From positions 343,501 through 407,500 of the forward strand of contig NZ_OY762276.1 of NCBI RefSeq assembly GCF_963665445.1: 64,000 nt of DNA, in the 5' to 3' direction. The translations under genes and the position numbers were made by a program. The notes below the pieces were generated by a model. That model ran no database searches and was not told the origin of the DNA. It was given only the letters and a program-made list of their open reading frames with translations. Of the stretch, positions 24,040-31,836 are shown in pieces (the first letter of the stretch is position 1; every line of letters starts with the position of its first letter). Source of the DNA: an uncultured Desulfobulbus sp. Lineage in GTDB: Bacteria > Desulfobacterota > Desulfobulbia > Desulfobulbales > Desulfobulbaceae.

Positions 24040-24055
24040 AGCATTTCTGATGCCA
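24040..24055 (-). promoter_or_regulatory. Possible sigma-54 promoter of the outer-membrane protein gene
   Basis: Minus strand TGGCATCAGAAATGCT keeps GG and GC at exact -24/-12 spacing, with two departures from consensus. Predicted leader about 118 bases. Confidence 0.45.
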
Positions 24056-24200
24056 AAAATGGGGGAGATAAAGGAGGATGAAAAAGGTGAGCTATTTAAA
24101 GTGGTTGTTTGTTGAAGAGAGGGGTCTGTCCACTAGTGAATTAAATTTTTGTTACAATTTTATTAAATTCCAGCAGAAGAAATTGCAAATATGTGCGATA

Positions 24201-25640
24201 TTACGGTTCTTCTTGGACTTCGATAGACACTTCGACATCGGGCCATCGTTTGGCGACCGGCTGAATGGTCGGTCGTGCGATGACCTTGCAGAAGATCTTG
24301 CTGTTGCTGGAGATCGATTCCAGATAAATCGGCGTGGTCACCACCTCGTCGATGCTTTTGCTTTCCCTGGTCACGGGAACATTCACCAGCACCGAATCCG
24401 GGGTCACGGTAATCTTTTTGATTTTGAAATTACCGGGGAGTTTGCCGATGATCTGCGGGGTAATGGCAACGGTTTTTTCCATGACCGCTGCCAGGGAGAT
24501 TTTCAGTTGTTGCGGGGATGTGTCAAGAAGCGACACCCCTTTGGGAAGATGAATGTTTTCGCTGGTGATAATGATCGTCTGCGTCCCCTTTGCCATCCGC
24601 GAGAGATCGATTTTAACACTGGGCGGATTCATGGCCAGGTTGTCGATATCGGACTTGGGACCGGTGAGATGGAGCTTGACCTCGTTGGCCTTGTCGCCGA
24701 CCAGGACCAGGTCGTCGGCCGGTGAGGTGTAGTCGATGCTGACCGGCAGTACCCGCTCAACGACCTCCCGCTGGGAAACCATCAGGGTGGACCAGAAGGC
24801 AACTGCAATGACCAGGCTGACAGCCACCTGCAACAAGGTTCGTTTCCGGATCCTGAAGGAGCTGTCGCGGCGGAAAAATCCCATCTGCTGTTGATGCTCG
24901 ACAATGGCATTGGTGATGTCGTCGCTCTCCTGCACGGGCTGCATGGTGCCATTGGTGAAGATGGAGACTTTGCCGCGCTCTTCGGAGACGACCAGGGTCA
25001 GTGCATCGGTCTGTTCGGCCAGCCCCATGGCGGCGTGATGGCGGGTGCCGTATTCCTCGGAAAGACGGGTCGATTGGGACATCGGCAGCCGAACGCCAAA
25101 CTGGGTCAAGCGGTTGCCCTCGATGATGACGGCGCCGTCGTGCCCCGGGGAGTTATGGTCAAATATGCTGAAGATGAGCGGCAGCGAGGGGATGGCGTTG
25201 AGTTGATAGCCACCGGAAATCTTATCCTTGATCGGTTCTTTGCCGGGGAAGACAAGGATGGCGCCACACCGTTCCTGGGCCAGTTTCATCAGGCTTTCCG
25301 CAATCAGCGACTGGAGTTCGGTGTCCTGATCCTTGAGCCGGTGAGGGGGGACGGAAACCGCCTTTTCCAGGACCTTACGCAGCTCCGGCTGAAAAATGAC
25401 GATCAGGCCCAACACGGCGACATGGCTCACGTTTTGGTAAATCCACTCGATCCCCTTGAGGCTCAGGGCGTTGGCGAGAATAAAAACCACCAGTGCCAGG
25501 AGAATACCGGCCATGATCTTCCACGTCCCGAGTCGAAGCAGGGTGCGATAGAGAAAAAACAGGCCGGCGGTAATGAGGAGAATATCGAGAACGGCTCTCC
25601 AGGAAAAAAACTCATAGGCCAGAGCAATGGAATGCCCCAT
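24201..25640 (-). CDS. cdaA: Diadenylate cyclase (CdaA type) fused to a YbbR/CdaR-like segment
   Basis: Membrane enzyme of 479 residues predicted to make cyclic di-AMP from two ATP. ATG at 25640. Three N-terminal helices (about 15-32, 41-62, 70-85) precede a DisA_N catalytic domain with DGA at 168-170 and the GTRHxAA motif at 198-204; the third motif residue is His (RHH) instead of the usual Arg. After about residue 260 comes a further helix (269-287) and about 190 residues of YbbR-type repeats, predicted outside the membrane. In Firmicutes these are two adjacent genes, cdaA and cdaR; here they form one chain. The gene is transcribed away from rpmB and has an extended -10 promoter. Confidence 0.85.
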   Translation of the reverse strand: MGHSIALAYEFFSWRAVLDILLITAGLFFLYRTLLRLGTWKIMAGILLALVVFILANALSLKGIEWIYQNVSHVAVLGLIVIFQPELRKVLEKAVSVPPHRLKDQDTELQSLIAESLMKLAQERCGAILVFPGKEPIKDKISGGYQLNAIPSLPLIFSIFDHNSPGHDGAVIIEGNRLTQFGVRLPMSQSTRLSEEYGTRHHAAMGLAEQTDALTLVVSEERGKVSIFTNGTMQPVQESDDITNAIVEHQQQMGFFRRDSSFRIRKRTLLQVAVSLVIAVAFWSTLMVSQREVVERVLPVSIDYTSPADDLVLVGDKANEVKLHLTGPKSDIDNLAMNPPSVKIDLSRMAKGTQTIIITSENIHLPKGVSLLDTSPQQLKISLAAVMEKTVAITPQIIGKLPGNFKIKKITVTPDSVLVNVPVTRESKSIDEVVTTPIYLESISSNSKIFCKVIARPTIQPVAKRWPDVEVSIEVQEEP

Positions 25641-25756
25641 GGAACAGTACCTTTACCTTTGGTGCGTTGGGCGAAAAGAGAGCTCTTCCCGCAGGGGGGA
25701 TGCTGCTCATGGAATCGGTTGTGAAAAATCGGTCCGCTCGCGGAAGAGTAAGAACG

Positions 25757-25765
25757 ATTATAGCA
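25757..25765 (-). promoter_or_regulatory. Extended -10 promoter of cdaA
   Basis: Minus strand TGCTATAAT, a perfect -10 hexamer with the TGn extension, about 115-125 bases before the cdaA start. No good -35 is seen. Confidence 0.55.
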
Positions 25766-25894
25766 GAAACCAACCAATGAACGAAGAATATTTCTTTCGG
25801 CGAGATCTTCTTCCAGGGCCAGCAGTACCGACTTCCTTGTGCCGGAAGAATCCTGCGGCAGGAGAAGGGGAAGACCGGTTTTGCCGCTTGCTGC

Positions 25895-25921
25895 CCTTGA
25901 AAAAGGCTTGATTTTTCAAGG
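25895..25921. repeat. Perfect 10-bp inverted repeat
   Basis: CCTTGAAAAA and TTTTTCAAGG arms with a 7-base loop. It overlaps the putative -35 of rpmB, so it may be an operator or a hairpin ending transcription from one side. Confidence 0.5.
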
Positions 25922-25935
25922 AGCGCGGGTAATAT
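25908..25935 (+). promoter_or_regulatory. Possible sigma-70 promoter of rpmB
   Basis: TTGATT, 16-base spacer, TAATAT; each hexamer matches at four of six positions. The predicted transcript would run through the repeat copy before rpmB. Confidence 0.35.
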
Positions 25936-25949
25936 AAGCGGTTATTGAA

Positions 25950-26064
25950 AATTCTTTTTTTTAGTGCGCTCGCAAAAATTACGAAAAGTAACAGGCTCTG
26001 TTCCATAAAAACAAGGGCTTAGGGAATATAGAACGTCGTTCTCACCACTTTTTGCGAGAACGAT
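25950..26064 (-). repeat. Dispersed hairpin-tail repeat, copy 3
   Basis: Hairpin arms GTCGTTCTC (26035-26043) and GAGAACGAT (26056-26064). On the minus strand the T-rich tail ends CTTTTCGTAATTTTTGCGAG, like copies 4 and 7. It lies directly before the rpmB ribosome site. Confidence 0.55.
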
Positions 26065-26086
26065 AATTTTTTGAGGAGATACAATC

Positions 26087-26281
26087 ATGGCCCGAAATTG
26101 TGAAATTTGTGGCAAAGGACCGGCTACCGGCAATAACGTCAGCCACGCGCATAACAAGACCCGTCGCCGCTGGCTGCCCAACCTGCAAAAAGTACGGATG
26201 GTCAACAAGGACGGTGCCACCGTGCATGTACGTGCCTGCACCCGGTGCATCCGTTCCGGCGCGGTTGTCAAGCCTGCCTGA
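26087..26281 (+). CDS. rpmB: 50S ribosomal protein L28
   Basis: Large-subunit protein of 64 residues, the normal length. ATG with GAGGAGA eight bases upstream. N-terminal CEICGKGP and later CTRC give the four-cysteine, zinc-ribbon (C+) form. The HNKTRRRWLPNLQKVR core is typical of L28. Single-gene unit, closed by a strong terminator; it lies between two repeat copies. Confidence 0.97.
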   Translation: MARNCEICGKGPATGNNVSHAHNKTRRRWLPNLQKVRMVNKDGATVHVRACTRCIRSGAVVKPA

Positions 26282-26304
26282 TCTTTTCCTGGCTTGGAGG
26301 TTTC

Positions 26305-26339
26305 AGGGCGAGTTGATTTGATCATCTCGCCCTTTTTTT
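26305..26339 (+). terminator. Rho-independent terminator of rpmB
   Basis: AGGGCGAG / CTCGCCCT arms around a short AT loop, followed by seven Ts. Confidence 0.9.
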
Positions 26340-26343
26340 GATT

Positions 26344-26447
26344 GTCATTCTCTTCAAAAGCCCCGGGAATGACGTTTTGAGCTTCGTAACTCACTGATTT
26401 CACGATACATGTTTTACAGACTTTTTGAATTTTACGAAGCCATCTCG
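26344..26447 (+). repeat. Dispersed hairpin-tail repeat, copy 4
   Basis: GTCATTC / GAATGAC arms (26344-26350, 26367-26373), then GTTTTGAGCTTCGTAAC, ACTGATTTCAC, and a T-rich end with TTTACGAAGCCATC. One of the two fullest copies. Confidence 0.75.
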
Positions 26448-26486
26448 ATTCCTTGACGGAAAAAATTTTTAAAATCCGAGACAGCC

Positions 26487-26744
26487 ATGAGCGAAGAAGA
26501 AACCCAATTTTTACCGTATGAACAGGCTGCCCGTATTGTGGGTGCCATCCAGGAAGAAGAGGATATCGACCAGGCGAATCATCGTATTCTCACTGTCTAC
26601 AGCAACCATGACAAGGAACTGTGCTGGTACGACTTTGAAGAGGTCATGCACGATGCAGGCATCACCCCAGGGGATCCCGAGGCCAGAGAGAAAGTGAGCG
26701 AATACATTCTCCATCATCTGCCGGACTGGGTGCTGGATATCTGA
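26487..26744 (+). CDS. Small acidic protein of unknown function
   Basis: 85 residues, strongly acidic, no signal peptide, helix or cysteine cluster. I recognise no family. ATG at 26487 has only a weak GAGACA ribosome site. It begins 40 bases after the end of a dispersed repeat copy and is followed by a convergent SDR gene. The even, protein-like composition and a sensible start make it a plausible gene, probably a single-gene unit. Confidence 0.6.
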   Translation: MSEEETQFLPYEQAARIVGAIQEEEDIDQANHRILTVYSNHDKELCWYDFEEVMHDAGITPGDPEAREKVSEYILHHLPDWVLDI

Positions 26745-26857
26745 TCGGTCATCCTCTGCAGTCCTGAACGTACACCCCCTTCAAGAGTTCCGGTCTGTTT
26801 TCTCAACATCACAACTCGTCCGTCCGTCTCGTCCCTGTAGGAGAACGTCCCTTTATT

Positions 26858-26896
26858 CAGCCCTCACAGTGTCCCTGTTGGCATGGGTGAGGGCTG
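26858..26896. terminator. Inverted repeat at the 3' end of the SDR gene
   Basis: Perfect 10-bp arms CAGCCCTCAC / GTGAGGGCTG enclosing the last codons and stop of the SDR gene. No T-run follows on either strand, so its terminator role is uncertain. Confidence 0.45.
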
Positions 26897-27691
26897 ATCT
26901 CCGCCGAGGACGAATCCCCCGTCCAGCCGCAAGACCGATCCGGTCATGAAATCCGCATCCCGCAGGAGAAAAAGGACTGCCTGCGCTACCTCCTCCGGCG
27001 TACCTGTGCGTCTCAGCGGCGTGTGTGCCATGAGGGCCTGCCGTTGCTCCCTGCTTAACAGGCTCCATCCCCTGGTTCCCGGCCCGTGCCGCTGATCGAT
27101 CAGTCCCAGCATCAGTTCGTTGACCCGAATGGTCGGGGCCCCCAGCCTGGCCCAGGTTTCGGTGAGCGAGGCCACGCCGCGATTGGCTGCGCTGTATCCG
27201 TCGTTGAAGAGGAGGCCCGCCGGTCCGCTTCGTCCGCTGAGGGCTGCGATGGAAGAGATGTTGACCACCGCTGCCTGCGGGCTTTTGCGCAACAGGGGCA
27301 GCGCCCGGTCAAAGACCAGCCACTTGGCATGGAGGGTGGTGTCCATCTCCAGCTGCCACTGTTCCCGGTTGATTGCACGATGGTAGCCGCCGTGAAGAAT
27401 CGGCATGCCACCACGTTCGATGTTGTTGATCAGGATATCGAGGCCGCCGAACCGTTCGTCAACGGTCTCCATCAGGGCCTGGACATCATTGGCCTGCCGC
27501 AGGTCGGCCTGCAGGGTGAGATGCCCTTCCGAGCGCGCAGTAAATTCTTGGTGCATGGCCGCGGTCGATTCCGGCCAGTCGTGCCAGGGAAGGGCCAGGC
27601 GAACGCCTTCACCGGCCAGGACCCGGGCAACAGCCAAGCCCACCCCGCGGGATGCACCCAGGACAAGGGCTCTTTTCCCTCGCATCTGCAT
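26864..27691 (-). CDS. SDR-family protein lacking the catalytic lysine
   Basis: Rossmann-fold short-chain dehydrogenase/reductase homologue of 275 residues. Start ATG at 27691 (MQMRGKRALVLG), chosen because GGAGG sits about eight bases upstream; longer starts at 27730 and a TTG further up are weaker. The glycine motif LGASRGVG binds the dinucleotide. NNAG is replaced by NNIE. Ser146/147 and Tyr166 are present, but the active-site motif reads YSAANRG, so the expected Lys is Asn170. The C-terminal SGSVLRLDGGF-type end (TGSVLRLDGGF) is normal. It may be a non-standard or inactive member. It is divergent from the M16 peptidase gene. Confidence 0.8.
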   Translation of the reverse strand: MQMRGKRALVLGASRGVGLAVARVLAGEGVRLALPWHDWPESTAAMHQEFTARSEGHLTLQADLRQANDVQALMETVDERFGGLDILINNIERGGMPILHGGYHRAINREQWQLEMDTTLHAKWLVFDRALPLLRKSPQAAVVNISSIAALSGRSGPAGLLFNDGYSAANRGVASLTETWARLGAPTIRVNELMLGLIDQRHGPGTRGWSLLSREQRQALMAHTPLRRTGTPEEVAQAVLFLLRDADFMTGSVLRLDGGFVLGGDQPSPMPTGTL

Positions 27692-27941
27692 CTTGTTTTC
27701 CTCCAGGAGTTCACTATAGTTTGAGTTCATGCCCCTATCACTAGGCCGGGCAGCGGTTGCATCCGGCCCGGGCAAGGAAGACAGTATGCTGGATGACGTT
27801 CTCCCGGGAAGTCAGGCGGGGAGTATTGTCAGGGGGCCCCCTTCTCTCCTGCGGGTCTGCGCGGTGCACAGGCTGTCCCCTTTTTCGTCGTTCACCCAGT
27901 ATTACGGCTTTTTTCCATACACCAGGCAACAAGGTTCGACA

Positions 27942-30854
27942 ATGCGCTATTCTCTTTGGCAACGCGGAGTTCTTTTTCTTTTTCTCTTTTTGCTGCCCTG
28001 TTTTTCCCTGACCGGCAATGTGGCTGAGGCAGATACGGCCCAGGCGCAGAGCTGCCTTTCCGTTGGCTGGCCCCACGAGTCGAGCGATCTCAAACCCGAC
28101 CCCGGCCTGGTGTTTGGGCGGTTGGCCAACGGGCTGCGCTATGTCCTGAAAACCAATGCCACGCCAAAAAATCGGGTGGCGATGTACCTCAACGTCCAGT
28201 CCGGATCGCTCCATGAAACCGAACAGCAACGAGGGCTGGCCCACTTCCTGGAGCACATGCTGTTTAACGGGACCACCCACTATCCCCCCGGAACGCTGGT
28301 CGAGTATTTCCAATCCCTTGGCATGGAGTTCGGCGGCGACACCAATGCACGCACCGGTTATGATGAAACCGTCTACAATCTGCTGCTCCCTTCCAACGAG
28401 AACACGGTCATTGCCGACGGTTTCAGGGTATTGGCCGATTATGCCCGGGAAGCCCTGCTGCTGGACAGCGAAGTTAATCGGGAACGCGGCGTCATCCTGG
28501 CGGAAAAGCGAACCCGCGATTCGGCGGCAAGTCGGGTGGCCAACAGGCAGATGCAGTTTGATTTTGCCGGAACCCTGCTTGCCGAGCGTGATCCCATCGG
28601 CCTGGAAGCGGTGATCAAGGGGGCAGATAGCCGACTTTTGCGGAGCTATTACGATCGCTGGTATCGACCGGAAAATATCATTGTCGTGGTGGTGGGCGAT
28701 TTTACCCCGCAAGCCGTCGAGCCGCTGCTTGCCCAGATATTCACCCCGCTGCAGGGAAAGGGCGAGGTCGGGACCTGCCCTGAGTACGGCAAGGTCAAGG
28801 AGCACGGAACCGATATCCTGGTCTTTGCCGAGGAGGAGTTGGGCTATACCGGCCTTGCCCTGAGCACGGTTTTCAACCAGGATCCGGTCAAGGATACTCA
28901 GGCCTGGGAGACCAATCGACTCAAGCGGTACCTTGCAGTGCATCTGCTTTCCAATCGGCTCAAACAGCTTGAAGAACAGCCGGACAGCCCCCTGGCTCAA
29001 TCGGTCGCGCACGGCGGTTTGTTCATGGGGCGTTATGGATATGCCAGTCTCAGCGGCCGGGCGGTGGCCGGTCGGTGGCAGGAGGGGATGGAGCTCTTGC
29101 AGAGGACCCTGGCCCAGGCTCTTGGCGATGGTTTTGGCGCCGACGAACTGGCCCGGGGCAAGCGGGAGATCCACGCCTTGCTGGAGAAAGCGGTGCAGAC
29201 CAGCGCTACCCGCGACAGCCGGAAACTGGCCGGAGAGATCATTGGCAAGCTCAATGACCGGGAGGTTCCGCTTTCCCCTGAGCAGGAGATGGACCTCTAC
29301 GGGCCGATTTTGGATGCGACCACGGTGGCTGATGTCAACCAGGCAATGCGTGATCTGTGGAGTGCTCGCCGTCGGCTGGTCGAAGTTGTCGGCCGGGTGC
29401 CGCAGGAACTCCAAGGCAAAGGCGGAGAGGCCAGGGTACGGGAATCCTTTGCCCATGCCGAAGCCGTGCCGGTTCCTGCCTGGGTGGGCAAGGAGAGGGT
29501 GTCGTTTCCCTACCTGCAGCCGCCGGCCGAACCGGGCAAGGTGGTCTCCAGCCAGCAGTATCCCGAGATCGGGGTAGAGACCTATCAGCTCGCAGGTGGT
29601 GTGCGGCTCAATATCAAGAAAACCGGGTATCAGGCCAATCAGGTCCTTGTTGCCGTGCAGTTCGGCCGGGGCAAGCAGACGGAGCCCGCCCCGGGCATGG
29701 CCATGCTGGCCCAGGCCGTGGTCAGCGAGAGCGGAATAGGCCGGTTGAGCAACGAGCAGCTGGAGGCATCCCTGGCCGGGGTCAATGCAGAGCTGGGGTT
29801 TCGGATTGAACCGGAAAGTTTCTCTTTTTTCGGCAGTTCGCTGGCCAGCGAGTTTGAGTTGATGCTGCAGCTGCTCTACCATCACCTCCATGATCCCGCC
29901 TTTGACGAGGAGGCCTTCAACCGCAGCAGGGAGAGCCTTCATCGCATGTATCGCCAGTTGGACAACACGGTTGAGGGGGCGCAGCAGATCAGGGGCGAGC
30001 GGTTCCTTGCCGGATACTGTCCTGAATATACCCTGGCCTCCTGGAAGGAGGTGTCTGCAGTGCAGTTGGCGCAGATACGCGCCTGGCTGGGACCGGTGCT
30101 TGTTCGGGAACCGCTGGAAATCAACGTGGTCGGCGATATTGATCCGCACAGGGTCATGCAACTGGTTTGCCGCTATTTCGGTCATGAAGAGCGCAGGGAA
30201 AGCACCGCGGCCACCCGCGAGGTCCACTCCTTTCCGGCCGGCCAGGAGCAGCGTTTGCAGGTGGAGAGCAGCATCAACAAGGCCATGCTCACCCTCGCCT
30301 GGAAAACGGACGACTTCTGGGATATCGGCAGAACCCGCCGCCTCAATCTGCTGGCAGCGGTGCTTGAAGACCGGCTGCGGGTCAAGATTCGTGAGGAGCT
30401 TGGCGCAACCTATTCGCCCCAGGTCATCAGCCAGCCCAGTCGCAGCATCACGGGTTTTGGGCTGATGCGCAGTGCGCTGATCGTCGCTCCGGACCAGGCC
30501 CGGTCATTGGCCCAGGTGATTCAGGAGGTGGCGGAGGGCTTGGGGAAGGCCGGGGTGAGTGAGGATGCACTGCACCGCGCGCAGGAGCCGATGTTGACCT
30601 CGATCAAGGACAGCAAACAGGACAACCGCTACTGGATGGAATCGGTGCTCAAGCTCTCCAGCCGTCATCCCCGGCAGCTGCAGTGGCCGTTATCGATCAT
30701 GGAAGAGTTTCGCGCCATCACTGCCGACGAGTTGACCGCGCTTGCCCAGCAGTATCTCAGGCCCGAGCAGGCGGCCATTGTGATCGTCAATCCCAAGGCA
30801 GGTGGAGCTGTGCCGAGCTCCACGGGGCAGCAACAACCGGCCGGCGGGCGTTAA
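27942..30854 (+). CDS. Secreted M16-family zinc metallopeptidase (two-domain, PqqL/pitrilysin-like)
   Basis: 970 residues. ATG at 27942 with AAGG eight bases upstream begins a hydrophobic signal peptide (about 10-28); an in-frame ORF runs 71 codons further upstream but lacks a start signal and a plausible N-terminus. Inverted zinc motif HFLEH at 101-105 with the downstream acidic helix typical of M16A. The second half is a catalytically silent M16 domain pair containing the ELGATYSPQ segment and an R/Y-type substrate region. Predicted periplasmic peptide degradation. Its stop overlaps the stop of the convergent UspA gene inside a hairpin. Confidence 0.92.
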   Translation: MRYSLWQRGVLFLFLFLLPCFSLTGNVAEADTAQAQSCLSVGWPHESSDLKPDPGLVFGRLANGLRYVLKTNATPKNRVAMYLNVQSGSLHETEQQRGLAHFLEHMLFNGTTHYPPGTLVEYFQSLGMEFGGDTNARTGYDETVYNLLLPSNENTVIADGFRVLADYAREALLLDSEVNRERGVILAEKRTRDSAASRVANRQMQFDFAGTLLAERDPIGLEAVIKGADSRLLRSYYDRWYRPENIIVVVVGDFTPQAVEPLLAQIFTPLQGKGEVGTCPEYGKVKEHGTDILVFAEEELGYTGLALSTVFNQDPVKDTQAWETNRLKRYLAVHLLSNRLKQLEEQPDSPLAQSVAHGGLFMGRYGYASLSGRAVAGRWQEGMELLQRTLAQALGDGFGADELARGKREIHALLEKAVQTSATRDSRKLAGEIIGKLNDREVPLSPEQEMDLYGPILDATTVADVNQAMRDLWSARRRLVEVVGRVPQELQGKGGEARVRESFAHAEAVPVPAWVGKERVSFPYLQPPAEPGKVVSSQQYPEIGVETYQLAGGVRLNIKKTGYQANQVLVAVQFGRGKQTEPAPGMAMLAQAVVSESGIGRLSNEQLEASLAGVNAELGFRIEPESFSFFGSSLASEFELMLQLLYHHLHDPAFDEEAFNRSRESLHRMYRQLDNTVEGAQQIRGERFLAGYCPEYTLASWKEVSAVQLAQIRAWLGPVLVREPLEINVVGDIDPHRVMQLVCRYFGHEERRESTAATREVHSFPAGQEQRLQVESSINKAMLTLAWKTDDFWDIGRTRRLNLLAAVLEDRLRVKIREELGATYSPQVISQPSRSITGFGLMRSALIVAPDQARSLAQVIQEVAEGLGKAGVSEDALHRAQEPMLTSIKDSKQDNRYWMESVLKLSSRHPRQLQWPLSIMEEFRAITADELTALAQQYLRPEQAAIVIVNPKAGGAVPSSTGQQQPAGGR

Positions 30855-30860
30855 CCCGCC
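30843..30860. terminator. Shared tail-to-tail hairpin of the peptidase and UspA genes
   Basis: GGCGGG / CCCGCC arms with a six-base loop that contains both overlapping TAA stops. No T-run; a bidirectional terminator is only suggested. Confidence 0.4.
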
Positions 30861-31774
30861 AGCCAGACGGCGACATTCTGGGCCTGCTTGACGGTTTTGT
30901 CGGAGACGCCCTTGAGCTGCCCCCGGCTGAGATCCCGCCGTCTTCGGCCGATGACGATGGTCCCGCAATGGTGTTGTTTTGCCTGTTTGAGCAGATCACT
31001 GCTGACATCCAGGTGCATCTGCGTGGGGAGTTGTTTGATCCGGTGGCGGGAAAAACCGTTGTCCGCCAGGAGTTGCGCATGGGCGTAAAAGAGAAAGTTA
31101 TCCAGGTCCAGGTAGCGATCACACCAGCCCTTGCCCCATTGGGCATGGAATTCCTCTGCCTTGGCAGGCGTCTGCTTGCCGAACACCGAGTCGGAGTGAT
31201 AGAGGTAGATCTCGGCCGAGGGATGGCCCTTGAGCATGAAGGCGAGGTGATCGGCGGCCATCAGTGAGGATGGGTGGCTGTGCACCGCCAAAAGAAAGCG
31301 GTTGGCACTGACGTTGCCGTCCACGATCCAGAGCGGCGAGCGGTGGCATTTTTCGATCAGGTCGGTGGAGGTGCTGCCGAAAAACACGTTGCCCACGGCC
31401 CCCAGGCCGCGGCGGCCGATCAGGACCGCGTCGTAGTTGCCCCGTTCCGCCTCCCCGCGAATGGCACTGCATATTCCCGACGCCGTTTTGGTTTTGGTTT
31501 CGATCTGCGTTTCGGCAAATCCGTGCCGGATGAGCCGCTCCTGGGCCTCTGTGAGGTACTTGCGGGCAAGCAGTGAACGTTTGTCGCTGCCCGATGCCTG
31601 GGCCCTTAACGGATCGACATCGTACATCCAGTCCTTGTCCGCTCCTCCGGAAGAAACGACATGGAGCAGGTGAATATTGAGCTTGCGGTCTGCTGCAAAG
31701 AGTTTGGCCAGATAATCAAGGCTGTTGGAACTGTAAACGGAACCGTCGACTGCAACAAGGATAGTTCTGTCCAT
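30851..31774 (-). CDS. Tandem universal stress protein (UspA)
   Basis: 307 residues, two UspA domains. ATG at 31774 with AAGGAGGA seven bases upstream. The first domain has the ATP-binding signature GRRGLG-N9-GST near residues 123-140. The second has a weaker GRRRRDLSRGQLKG version. Cytosolic, dimer-like nucleotide-binding protein used in stress and growth-arrest responses; the exact role is unknown. Confidence 0.9.
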   Translation of the reverse strand: MDRTILVAVDGSVYSSNSLDYLAKLFAADRKLNIHLLHVVSSGGADKDWMYDVDPLRAQASGSDKRSLLARKYLTEAQERLIRHGFAETQIETKTKTASGICSAIRGEAERGNYDAVLIGRRGLGAVGNVFFGSTSTDLIEKCHRSPLWIVDGNVSANRFLLAVHSHPSSLMAADHLAFMLKGHPSAEIYLYHSDSVFGKQTPAKAEEFHAQWGKGWCDRYLDLDNFLFYAHAQLLADNGFSRHRIKQLPTQMHLDVSSDLLKQAKQHHCGTIVIGRRRRDLSRGQLKGVSDKTVKQAQNVAVWLAG

Positions 31775-31836
31775 CAGGGTCCTCCTTGGTCTGTGAAAAC
31801 GCAGGAGCGCGGGAAACTAAAGGTATCGATCCGATA

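Larger units (their letters stand above)
25641..26086. other. Divergent promoter region between cdaA and rpmB
   Basis: About 445 bases, AT-rich. Contains an extended -10 promoter for cdaA, a 10-bp-stem inverted repeat (25895-25921), a possible rpmB promoter (25908-25935), and a minus-strand repeat copy (about 25950-26064). No gene seen. Confidence 0.6.

Noticed and set aside
24078..24725. Plus-strand ORF preceded by AAGGAGG near 24071
   Set aside because: The purine run touches the ATG with no spacing, and most of the frame is antisense to cdaA. No domain seen.
27741..30227. 828-codon minus-strand frame opposite the M16 peptidase
   Set aside because: The plus strand has a signal peptide and HxxEH motif; the minus frame shows no recognisable protein.
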